64,000 nt of DNA from positions 124,001 through 188,000 of the forward strand of contig NZ_JABSTZ010000004.1 in NCBI RefSeq assembly GCF_013283745.1. The letters run 5' to 3'. The stretch comes from Aeromicrobium stalagmiti. Lineage in GTDB: Bacteria; Actinomycetota; Actinomycetes; Propionibacteriales; Nocardioidaceae. Position numbers and translations under genes: made by a program. The notes beneath the pieces were generated by a model. That model searched no databases. It worked only from the letters and a program-made list of their open reading frames with translations, and was not told where the DNA came from. Positions 53,385-64,000 of this stretch are shown here, in pieces. Position 1 is the first letter of the stretch. Each line of letters begins with the position of its first letter.

Positions 53385-54270
53385 ATGGGTTCAGATCGGC
53401 GACGAGATCGTCGGACACGGCCGCCCCACCTACGTCATCGGCGAGATCGGCATCAACCACAACGGAGATGTCGACGTCGCCAAGAAGCTGATCGACGTCG
53501 CGGCGATCGCGGGAGCGCAGGCGGTGAAGTTCCAGAAGCGGACGCCGGCGATCTCGACGCCGTCGGACATGAAGTCGACCCGCCGCGAGACCCCGTGGGG
53601 CGAGATGAGCTACCTCGACTACCGCTACCGGGTCGAGTTCGAGCGCGAGCAGTACGCCGAGATCGCGGCACACGCCCACGCGCAGGGCGTCGACTGGTTC
53701 GCGTCGCCGTGGGACGTGCCCTCGGTCGAGTTCCTCGAGGACATGGGCGTCTCGACCCACAAGGTCGCCTCGGCGTCCGTCACCGACCTCCCGCTGCTGG
53801 AGGCCCTCGCCGAGACCGGCAAGCCGATCATCCTGTCGACCGGCATGAGCACGATCGAGCAGATCGACCGCGCCGTCGAGATCCTCGGCACCGACAACCT
53901 CGTGATCATGCACGCGACCTCCACCTATCCGCTGCCGCCGGAGGAGGCGAACCTGCACATGATCCCCGTGCTGTCGGCCCGCTACCGGGTGCCGATCGGC
54001 TACTCGGGCCACGAGCGTGGCCTGCAGATCTCGGTCGCCGCGGTGACCCTCGGTGCGACGGCCGTCGAGCGCCACATCACGCTCGACCGGTCGATGTGGG
54101 GATCGGACCAGGCCTCGAGCCTCGAGCCGTACGCGCTGATCGACCTGGTGCGCGACATCCGCATCATCGAGAAGGCGCTGGGCGACGGGGTCAAGCGCGT
54201 CATGCCGGGCGAGCACGCCCAGCTCAAGCGCTTGAGGCGCGTCCCGGACGTCACCCCGGCCGCGGTGTGA
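53377..54270 (+). CDS. neuB: NeuB-family nonulosonate synthase lacking the SAF domain
   Basis: This 297-residue TIM-barrel enzyme condenses a hexose (or hexose 6-phosphate) with phosphoenolpyruvate. It has VIGEIGINHNGDVDVAKKLI, AVKFQKR, STGMSTIEQIDRAVE, HATSTYPLPPEEANL, IGYSGHERG and VERHITLDRSMWGSDQASSLEP. It ends at LKRLRRVPDVTPAAV, where normal NeuB proteins continue into an SAF (antifreeze-like) domain that helps bind the substrate of the partner subunit. The stop overlaps the next gene's start, so the short form is not a chance truncation. ATG 53377 suits AGAAGGG at 7-base spacing better than ATG 53371. Confidence 0.9.
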   Translation: MSEWVQIGDEIVGHGRPTYVIGEIGINHNGDVDVAKKLIDVAAIAGAQAVKFQKRTPAISTPSDMKSTRRETPWGEMSYLDYRYRVEFEREQYAEIAAHAHAQGVDWFASPWDVPSVEFLEDMGVSTHKVASASVTDLPLLEALAETGKPIILSTGMSTIEQIDRAVEILGTDNLVIMHATSTYPLPPEEANLHMIPVLSARYRVPIGYSGHERGLQISVAAVTLGATAVERHITLDRSMWGSDQASSLEPYALIDLVRDIRIIEKALGDGVKRVMPGEHAQLKRLRRVPDVTPAAV

Positions 54271-55547
54271 CCGAGGCGCCGCGGGCGCTCGTCGTCACCG
54301 ACTCCGACTCCTACGTCAAGTGGGGGGCGGCCCTCGCGGGGCAGATGCCCAAGGACTGGTCGCTGCGGCTCGTGGTCGTGCGGGGCAACGCGCTGCCGAG
54401 CCGGCGCCAGGTGGCCGAGGCGCTGGCCGGCACCCGCTTCGAGCCCGACGACGCCGCCGTGGTCGGTCGCGGCGATCTCGCCGAGATCCTCGCGGGGTGG
54501 GCGCCTGACGTCGTGCTGGCGGCAGCGCGCGGCCTCACCGTCGACACGGTCCTGCGCATGATCCCGGACGGGCCGAGCCGGCCGGTCGTCGTCAGCGGTC
54601 TGGCGGGGATGTCGATCCCCGTGCTCACGCCGGGCCTGCGCATGCGCCGCGGAGCGGACGTCTTCGTGGTGCACAGCCGGCGTGAGCTGCGGGAGTTCGC
54701 TGACGCGGGTCTCCCACACCGCTACGAGCTGGCGACGATCCCGTTCCTCGCCACGGCGCCGCGCACCGTCGCGACCGACGCCGTGCGGTCACGCTCTGAC
54801 CGGGCCCCCGTGCGCGACCGGATCGTCTTCGCGGCGCAGGCCATGGTGCCCGCCTCGCGGGCCGACCGCGTCACGATGCTGCGCCGCCTGATCGAGACGG
54901 CACGGGCCCACCCCGAGCTCCGCGTCGTGATCAAGGTGCGCGCCAGGGAGGGTGAGCCGCAGACACACGTCGAGCAGTGGCCCTACGAGGACCTCATGTA
55001 CGACCTCGTCGAGGCGGGGGAGCCGATCCCGCCGAACCTCGCCGTCGAGAGCGGTGCGATGGCGTGGCACCTGCGGCGAGCCGTGGGCCTGGCCTCGATC
55101 AGCTCGACGGCTCTGCTCGAGGCGGTCGCCGCCGACGTGCCCTGCCTGGCGATCGACGACTTCGGCGTCGGGCGGGAGCAGATCAACCTGGTGCTCGTCG
55201 GCAGCGGCCTGCTGGCCTCGACGGACCACCTGGTCCGTGGGGAGTTCCGCTCGCCGGCGCCCGAGTGGCTCGACGACAACTACTTCCACCCGGCCGACGT
55301 CAACTCGTGGGTGCCGGCCGTCGAGGAGCTGGTCGACGTCCGACGGGCCACCGGGCTGCCCCCGCTCGACCGTGAGCCGCGCACCGTCGTGTCGGCCTTT
55401 CGAGCCGCGGTCTACGGCCGGCTGGCCTTCGTCCGCGAGGGCGCGGAGGCCGATGCGTGGCACCGCGCCTTCCTGGTCGTCGGCTTCTGGGAGCACCGAC
55501 GACGCTGGGCCGTCATGCGGTGGCGTCGTCGGGTGCGGGGTGCCTGA
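54267..55547 (+). CDS. DUF6716 putative glycosyltransferase (copy 2)
   Basis: This 426-residue protein is related to the gene at 50,618 by its order of elements: ALVVTDSDSYVKWGAALAGQ, PVVVSGLAGMSIPVLTPGLRMRRGADVFVVHS, LRVVIKVRAREGEPQTH and ISSTALLEAVAADVPCLAIDDFGVGREQIN. The start GTG overlaps the neuB stop (GTGA), so it belongs to the nonulosonic acid operon and may transfer that sugar. Its last 35 bases overlap the convergent PAP2 gene. The function is inferred. Confidence 0.82.
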   Translation: MTEAPRALVVTDSDSYVKWGAALAGQMPKDWSLRLVVVRGNALPSRRQVAEALAGTRFEPDDAAVVGRGDLAEILAGWAPDVVLAAARGLTVDTVLRMIPDGPSRPVVVSGLAGMSIPVLTPGLRMRRGADVFVVHSRRELREFADAGLPHRYELATIPFLATAPRTVATDAVRSRSDRAPVRDRIVFAAQAMVPASRADRVTMLRRLIETARAHPELRVVIKVRAREGEPQTHVEQWPYEDLMYDLVEAGEPIPPNLAVESGAMAWHLRRAVGLASISSTALLEAVAADVPCLAIDDFGVGREQINLVLVGSGLLASTDHLVRGEFRSPAPEWLDDNYFHPADVNSWVPAVEELVDVRRATGLPPLDREPRTVVSAFRAAVYGRLAFVREGAEADAWHRAFLVVGFWEHRRRWAVMRWRRRVRGA

Positions 55548-56454
55548 GCTCCCACCAGCGGCACCCGGCCATGACGGCGCCGGCGAGGGCCCAGCCGGCC
55601 AGGATGTCGATGACGTAGTGCTCGGCGTAGTAGACCAGCGCGACGGCCATCAGCAGGGGATAGAGCAGCAGGAGCCAGCGCCACGCGCTGCGCAGCCTGG
55701 CGATGCCGTAGAGCGCGATGAGCATCGCGAGGCCGCCGTGCAGCGAGGGCATCGCGGCGACCGGGTTGCCGACCTTGGCCAGGGCGACGTGGAACCCGCC
55801 GAGGCCGAGATCGTCCCAGCCGCGCCCGGTCAGGCGGGGGAGTGCGCCGGCGATGAACCCCTCGCGGGCGGCGAGCCAGGGCGGAGCCATCGGGTAGAGC
55901 ACGTAGATCACGAGCGCGGAGAAGTTGATCACGACGTAGCGACGCATCCACGGCACCCAGGCGGCACGGCTGCGCAGCCAGAGCACCACCGCGAGCGTGA
56001 GCCCGGCGACGAAGTGCGTGAAGTAGATCGTCGTGAGCACCTCGTCGTACCACCGCGGCGGGGTGTCGCCGGAGCACGGCGACGCGCACAGGGCGTCCTG
56101 GAGGCGCTGCGTCGGCAGGGTGCCGCCGCCGAGCCACTCGTCGACCCGGATCGGCATGGTCCAGTGCACCGGCATCGCGATGATCTCGTCGGACAGCCCG
56201 CGGCTGTAGAGATAGAGCACCAGCAGGGCGAACGCCGGCCACCAGTCGCGCGGGAAGGCCAGGTGGGCACGCCAGGGCGCACGGACGTTGAACGCGATGG
56301 TCGCGAGCCACAGCCAGAAGAACAGCTGGAACGGGTCGGTCGGCACACCGATCAGCACGACGCCCGCGCCGAAGGCGACGGCATAGGCGAGCAGGGCCGG
56401 GCCGCGCCAGCTCCACGGTGTCGTGGTGCGGTCCCGATCGATCTCGGTCGTCAT
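55513..56454 (-). CDS. PAP2-family membrane phosphatase
   Basis: This 313-residue protein has about six transmembrane helices and the PAP2 motifs AMPSLHGG and YYAEHYVIDILAGW (H-x3-D catalytic site) near the C-terminus. This layout is shared with inositolphosphorylceramide-synthase-like proteins. It could dephosphorylate or transfer a lipid-linked phosphate during glycan assembly. The ATG overlaps the upstream gene's stop (ATGA) and it is the last gene of the five-gene glycan operon. Confidence 0.9.
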   Translation of the reverse strand: MTTEIDRDRTTTPWSWRGPALLAYAVAFGAGVVLIGVPTDPFQLFFWLWLATIAFNVRAPWRAHLAFPRDWWPAFALLVLYLYSRGLSDEIIAMPVHWTMPIRVDEWLGGGTLPTQRLQDALCASPCSGDTPPRWYDEVLTTIYFTHFVAGLTLAVVLWLRSRAAWVPWMRRYVVINFSALVIYVLYPMAPPWLAAREGFIAGALPRLTGRGWDDLGLGGFHVALAKVGNPVAAMPSLHGGLAMLIALYGIARLRSAWRWLLLLYPLLMAVALVYYAEHYVIDILAGWALAGAVMAGCRWWELRHPAPDDATA

Positions 56455-57917
56455 GGGCAGTCCACCGGACCTGCCGGAGCACGCCGCTCGTCGCGGTCGA
56501 GCCAGATCGTGCGCCCGCACACCGTGGCCACCTCGCGGTAATGCTGCCGCAGCTGGACCTGCAGGCGCGCGGGATCGGCGATGCCCCACGAGTCGATGCC
56601 GGACCAGTCGACGAACCAGGTCGGCCGGTCGGCGCCGGCGAGCACGTCGGACAGGACGCTGAGCTCAGGATCGAGGGTGCGCACGGGGAGGCTCCACAGG
56701 TAGGGATAGGGGCTCGACATCTCGGCGTTGCTCAGCACGTTGGGCTGGCCGTAGGCGACGACGGCCGTGTCGGACGGTTGACCTGATTGTCTCAACCACC
56801 CTCCGACCGCCTCGGCCGTGGTGCCGTCGCGGGGCGGCACCACCAGCGTGTAGACGAGGTTGCCGACCGCGGCGACGATCGTGAACGTCGCGACCGCCGT
56901 GCGCAGGCGCGGGCGGACCCGGTCGGCGAGCAGCCCGACCGCCAGCGCGGACGCCGGCACCAGCTGGAACAGGTAGTGGGCCCAGTAGCTGCCGCCCAGG
57001 ATCGCCGCTGCGGAGACGAAGGCGATCACGGCCACGGTGGCGAGGACCACGGGCTCGCGGCGGCGCAGCGCGTGCCACGCCGTGAGGGCGGCGATGAACG
57101 CCAGTCCGCTGGCGGCCCAGGTCGCGAGCAGGACGACCAGCCGATCGGTCGTCGCGCTGCTGGCCGAGGTGCGGATGACCTCACCGGCGTCGGCGCGGAA
57201 CGTCACGAGGGCGTCGAACAGCTCGCCCGCGCCGGTGCCGCGGGAGGCGGCCGCGGCCAACCCGATGCCCAGCGTCACGACGACAGCGGAGGATCCGGCG
57301 GCGAGGACGGTCGCGGCCCGGCGGCGAAGCCTCGGCTCCTGCCACCCGACGGCGACAGCGAGCACGACCGCGAAGACCAGACCGTCGACGATCGTCTGCT
57401 TGATCAGCCCGGCGCACCCGGCGAGGACCCCGGCGCCCAGCGCCGGCACCCAGGCGCGTCGGCCGGGGCGCAGCATGGCCTGGGCGGCCAGGGCGAACCC
57501 CCAGGCGACGAATGGTGCGGCGAGCATCTCGCCGTTGGTGCGGGGCACGCCGAACCAGTGCGCGGTGCTGAAGAGTGCCGCTGCCGCACCGGCCCACCGC
57601 GCCGCGCTGTCGCCCCCGGCGAGATGGGCGGCGCGGGCCACGCCGAGCACCATGACCACGCAGGCGAGCAGGCCCAGCAGCCGCAGCGTCGTGAGGGACC
57701 CGGCGAGCTCCATGATCCAGATCAGCAGCGGTGGCCGGTCGACCCAGTACGCGCCGTAGAGCGAGTCGCCGTGGCTCCAGCCCTGGCCGACGATGAGGAA
57801 CCCTGCCTCGTCGCGGCCGGCGGGCTCACCCAGGTAGAGCAGGCGGACGCCGACCATGGCGAGGACGACCAGGGGCAGGAAGACGCGCAGACGCATCATC
57901 GAGCGTGCCCCCTGCAT
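56451..57917 (-). CDS. GT39-like (PMT/ArnT-type) membrane glycosyltransferase
   Basis: This 488-residue protein has about 10-12 transmembrane helices. The first loop has GRDEAGFLIVGQGWSHGDSLYGAYWVDRPPLLIW, the DE...(K/R)PP pattern of GT39/ArnT-like enzymes that use polyprenyl-phosphate sugars. The soluble C-terminus follows the last helix at about residue 380. ATG 57917 is chosen because GGGGGTGA lies 5 bases upstream; GTG 57926 is possible. It lies 20 bases after the phosphotransferase-like gene and overlaps PAP2. Confidence 0.83.
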   Translation of the reverse strand: MQGARSMMRLRVFLPLVVLAMVGVRLLYLGEPAGRDEAGFLIVGQGWSHGDSLYGAYWVDRPPLLIWIMELAGSLTTLRLLGLLACVVMVLGVARAAHLAGGDSAARWAGAAAALFSTAHWFGVPRTNGEMLAAPFVAWGFALAAQAMLRPGRRAWVPALGAGVLAGCAGLIKQTIVDGLVFAVVLAVAVGWQEPRLRRRAATVLAAGSSAVVVTLGIGLAAAASRGTGAGELFDALVTFRADAGEVIRTSASSATTDRLVVLLATWAASGLAFIAALTAWHALRRREPVVLATVAVIAFVSAAAILGGSYWAHYLFQLVPASALAVGLLADRVRPRLRTAVATFTIVAAVGNLVYTLVVPPRDGTTAEAVGGWLRQSGQPSDTAVVAYGQPNVLSNAEMSSPYPYLWSLPVRTLDPELSVLSDVLAGADRPTWFVDWSGIDSWGIADPARLQVQLRQHYREVATVCGRTIWLDRDERRAPAGPVDCP

Positions 57918-57937
57918 GATCGTCACCCCCGGACGTC

Positions 57938-61294
<3,357 letters not shown>

Positions 61295-61383
61295 CCGGCA
61301 ACCCTACCGTGGGCGTCGCGACGTTCTGGTCAACGACTGCGTCAGTCGTGACCGGGATCTCCCGACGGGTGCCCCAGCAGGGC

Positions 61384-63207
61384 CTAGAGGAGGTCGGCCT
61401 CGTCGGTGACGGGGATCTCGCTGGTGGACGAACCGTCGCGGTAGGCGCGGCGGTCGGCCTCGGAGCGGGCGATCATGGCATCGATCGCGGCCTGGAACGA
61501 CTCGAGCGTGCGCGCCTCCGGCGGGCCCAGCAGATAGGTCGCGAGGCGGGCGCGGGCAGAGGCCTGCTCGTCGGCGGCCCGGCCGGTCACCACGGCGATG
61601 AACTCCGCGATGCCCCGTCCGTCGCGACCGATCGTCGTGCCGGCTCCCGTGGACGGGTAGTCGGCGCGGAACGCGGCGTCGTCGAGGTCGGTGTGGTTGA
61701 ACACCGCGTAGGGCTTCTCGCTCGCGAGGAAGTCGCTGACGACGCTCGAGATGTCGGTCACGAGGGCCGAGGACCGGTTGAACCACTCGTTGATCGACCC
61801 GCCCTTGACGACGCGGTGGTCGATGCCGCTCGCCGCCGCAGCGTCGTCGAGCAGCCCGGCGATGCGGGTGAGGACGGCGCGGTACTTCGCGTCGCGCTGG
61901 CCGGTGAACGGGTGCGCCTTGAAGACGACACGGACGGGCGGGCTCGCGGCCAGGAGCGCCTGGACGACCGTGACGCCCACCGCGGAGACCGACGAGTACT
62001 CCTGGTCGAGGTTGACGCCCTCCCACGTGGGCGCGTAGAGGACGGTCGGGACGTCCTCGTCGCCGAGCAGCGGCTCGCGGCGGATCGCGTGCACCTGCGG
62101 GCGACCGACGTAGCGGTACTGGTCCTCGTGGACGCCGAGCCCGGACCGGCGGTAGCGGTCGGCGCCGGCCTCGCCGGCGACCCACAGCTCGTCGTACGCC
62201 CGTGAGAACGGGTTGTTGGACGCGCTCTTGTCGCTGTCGCCGTGGCCGATGAACGCGCTCATCAGCGTCGGCAGGCGCAGCAGGTGGATGTTGTTGCCGG
62301 TGTTGGAGGGATAGAGCGCGATGCGGGCCGACGAGAAGTCGAGCATCAGCAGCTCGCCGGCGTCACGCAGCTCCAGCACCGGGATCGAGGTCGAGGCGAC
62401 CTTGGTGAACAGCGGGTGGTCTCGCACCACGATGAAGACCCGGCGGTCGAGCGCCTCGAGGCTCTCGAGCCAGGTGTTGATCTGGTAGGCCGCGGTCTCG
62501 GGGCCGCTGAGGTGGACGACGACCTCGGGGCGGTAGCCGTCGAGGAAGTCCTGGATCTGGCGCAGGGGGCCGGTGAAGCCCGTCGCCCGCTTGGCCTGAC
62601 GCATGCGCCACGAGGTGCGGACATCGGGGATCGTGAACCAGGCCAGGCCGACGATGCCCACGAGGCCGAGGGCCAGCACGAGCCACCACGGCGCGCCGAC
62701 CGGCGCCGGCACCAGCACGAACAGCTGGGCGAGCACCACGACGACGATGCGGCGCGGCGGAGCGACGTGGATGCGGGGCGAGCCGGTGATGTTGCGGGTC
62801 TCCAGCGGCTTGAGCGGGCCGACGCGGCGATACTCCTGGTGCAGGGCCCGGCCGCACAGCAGCAGGGCGAACGCGACGCTGATGACGATCAGCATGCGCC
62901 AGGCGGCGATGCTGTCGATGCGGTCGCCGGCGACGACGAGCGCCACGATCACCCGCAGCGCGAACCGCATCGGGATGCCGAGCGAGCCCTGCTCGAGCAG
63001 CTGCGACGAGCTGGAGCCCCGCTTCTCGAAGACGAGCTCGCCGACGACGGAGACGAGCACCAGGACCAGCGCGACCGTCTCGAGGCCGACGGCGGTGCAG
63101 AGGACGGCGAGGAACAGGGCGCCGACGGCGGCGGCGAGGCCGGGAAGCTCCTGGCTGCGGCCCAGTCGGGAGAAGGCCGCCTGAGCAGCGCGGACGGGCG
63201 AGACCAT
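61384..63207 (-). CDS. CDP-glycerol/ribitol phosphotransferase family protein with N-terminal membrane region
   Basis: This 607-residue protein has about four to six transmembrane helices in the first 200 residues. A TagF-like catalytic part follows with FIGHGDSDKSASNN, VLYAPTWEGVNL, VVFKAHPFTG and ALVTDISSVVSDFLASEKPYAVF, closely parallel to the gene at 57,938. It probably adds polyol phosphate to a membrane-bound acceptor. ATG 63207 is preferred: TAATTT (63215-63220, minus strand) lies 7 bases upstream. It is divergent from the TrkH gene and lies 90 bases upstream of the GT2 gene. Confidence 0.86.
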   Translation of the reverse strand: MVSPVRAAQAAFSRLGRSQELPGLAAAVGALFLAVLCTAVGLETVALVLVLVSVVGELVFEKRGSSSSQLLEQGSLGIPMRFALRVIVALVVAGDRIDSIAAWRMLIVISVAFALLLCGRALHQEYRRVGPLKPLETRNITGSPRIHVAPPRRIVVVVLAQLFVLVPAPVGAPWWLVLALGLVGIVGLAWFTIPDVRTSWRMRQAKRATGFTGPLRQIQDFLDGYRPEVVVHLSGPETAAYQINTWLESLEALDRRVFIVVRDHPLFTKVASTSIPVLELRDAGELLMLDFSSARIALYPSNTGNNIHLLRLPTLMSAFIGHGDSDKSASNNPFSRAYDELWVAGEAGADRYRRSGLGVHEDQYRYVGRPQVHAIRREPLLGDEDVPTVLYAPTWEGVNLDQEYSSVSAVGVTVVQALLAASPPVRVVFKAHPFTGQRDAKYRAVLTRIAGLLDDAAAASGIDHRVVKGGSINEWFNRSSALVTDISSVVSDFLASEKPYAVFNHTDLDDAAFRADYPSTGAGTTIGRDGRGIAEFIAVVTGRAADEQASARARLATYLLGPPEARTLESFQAAIDAMIARSEADRRAYRDGSSTSEIPVTDEADLL

Positions 63208-63260
63208 ATGCACGAAATTATCACGCGGACGCCGCTGTCGACCTGCGGTAACGTCGTGGC

Positions 63261-64000
63261 GTGCCCCGCCCTCTGAGGCTGCGGATTCCGGCCTCGATCG
63301 CGCATCCGGTCCGCCTGCTGCCGCTGACGTTCCTCGCCCTCATCCTGGTCGGCACCCTGCTGCTCCTGCTGCCCTTCGCGCGGTCGGGGGAGTCGTCGCC
63401 CGGCTTCATGCCGGCCCTCTTCACGTCGACGTCCGCGGTCACGGTCACGGGCCTCGCGACGGTCGACACGTCGACGTACTGGTCGCCGGCCGGCCAGGGG
63501 ATCATGCTCGTGCTGGTCGAGATCGGCGGACTCGGCATCGTCGCGCTGGCCACCGTGCTGGGCCTGTTCATCGGTGGCCGGCTGGGGCTGCGCACCCGCC
63601 TCGTCGCCCAGGCGGACATGCACGTCGTCAACATCGGCGAGGTGCGCCCGCTGTTTCGCCGCGTCGCGATCACGATGCTGTTCTTCCAGTCGGTGACAGC
63701 GCTGGTGCTCACGATCCGCTACCGGTCTGCCTATTTCGACGACCTGCCCACGGCCCTGTGGCACGGGGTCTTCGACGCCGTCATGGCCTTCAACAACGCG
63801 GGCTTCTCGCTCAACAGCGACAGCCTGGTCGGCTATGCGGGCGACGGGCTGATCATCATCCCCATCGCGCTCGCGGTGTTCGTCGGCGCGATCGGCTTCC
63901 CGGTGCTGGCCGAGCTGTTCAGCGGATGGCGCACGCCGGCGCGGTGGACGATCCACACGCGCCTGACGGTGTGGGGCTCGATCGGCCTGCTGATCGTCGG
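63261..64000 (+). CDS. TrkH/KtrB-type potassium transporter, N-terminal part (cut by right edge)
   Basis: The first 246 residues of a K+ channel-like membrane protein are present. The first pore loop is TSTSAVTVTGLATVD and the second FNNAGFSLNSDS, with GFP in GAIGFPVLAEL, as in Trk/Ktr subunits. GTG 63261 lies 6 bases after TAACGT (63249-63254), so it is leaderless. A cytoplasmic KtrA/TrkA partner would be expected beyond the right edge. Confidence 0.93.
   Translation, partial: MPRPLRLRIPASIAHPVRLLPLTFLALILVGTLLLLLPFARSGESSPGFMPALFTSTSAVTVTGLATVDTSTYWSPAGQGIMLVLVEIGGLGIVALATVLGLFIGGRLGLRTRLVAQADMHVVNIGEVRPLFRRVAITMLFFQSVTALVLTIRYRSAYFDDLPTALWHGVFDAVMAFNNAGFSLNSDSLVGYAGDGLIIIPIALAVFVGAIGFPVLAELFSGWRTPARWTIHTRLTVWGSIGLLIV

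Noticed and set aside
52119-54270. Canonical Neu5Ac (NeuABC) pathway
   Set aside because: No NeuC epimerase is nearby, the phosphatase domain suggests a phosphorylated intermediate, and NeuB lacks the SAF domain.

Overview
The window is high-GC actinobacterial chromosome, most likely Propionibacteriales/Nocardioidaceae and possibly Aeromicrobium or a close relative. The evidence is the strongly GC-biased third codon positions, frequent GTG starts, many genes with a TANNNT box only 6-8 bases before the start codon (leaderless mRNAs), and a housekeeping order like the Mycobacterium tuberculosis Rv2448c-Rv2419c neighbourhood. Genus assignment is inference.

Backbone. valS (cut by the left edge), folC, a DUF4233 gene, ndk, the radical-SAM pair TIGR03960/TIGR03936, rne, rplU, rpmA, obg, proB, proA, nadD, rsfS, a histidine phosphatase and tRNA-Ala(GGC) occupy roughly 1-35,000 in the expected order. 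Accessory blocks are inserted: an MMPL exporter (1.4-3.6 kb); a seven-gene operon of a two-component system plus a flavin/haem/Fe-S redox chain (5.4-10.8 kb); a metallophosphoesterase and ParB-like pair; an alpha-glucoside-type ABC importer with a GH13 glucosidase (12.3-18.4 kb); and a LuxR-type regulator with two tandem HTH domains, apparently frameshifted, between proB and proA.

35-40.6 kb. Two DUF5819-HTTM gene pairs flank a secreted, sortase-type surface protein with a long Asp-Ala repeat. This resembles a membrane modification module beside a candidate substrate.

40.6-50.5 kb. Mixed accessory and envelope genes: MFS exporter, M13 peptidase and siderophore-interacting protein divergent from one shared -10 element, a fused CDP-ribitol synthase (TarI-TarJ type), a DUF222/HNH protein, LapA, CsbD, a TetR regulator with two matched operator-like boxes, and a variant-LRR membrane protein.

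50.6-63.2 kb. Cell-surface glycan region. One part is a nonulosonic acid block: a cytidylyltransferase-HAD phosphatase fusion, a NeuB lacking the SAF domain, and two DUF6716 putative glycosyltransferases. The other is an overlapping five-gene operon: GT2, UDP-galactopyranose mutase, CDP-glycerol/ribitol phosphotransferase-like protein, GT39-like membrane protein and PAP2 phosphatase. A larger membrane-anchored phosphotransferase lies upstream. Together with the TarI-TarJ fusion this suggests polyol-phosphate, galactofuranose and nonulosonic acid wall polymers. The right edge cuts a TrkH/KtrB-type potassium transporter. No rRNA, CRISPR, prophage or IS element was seen, and no gene-free stretch exceeds 300 bases.
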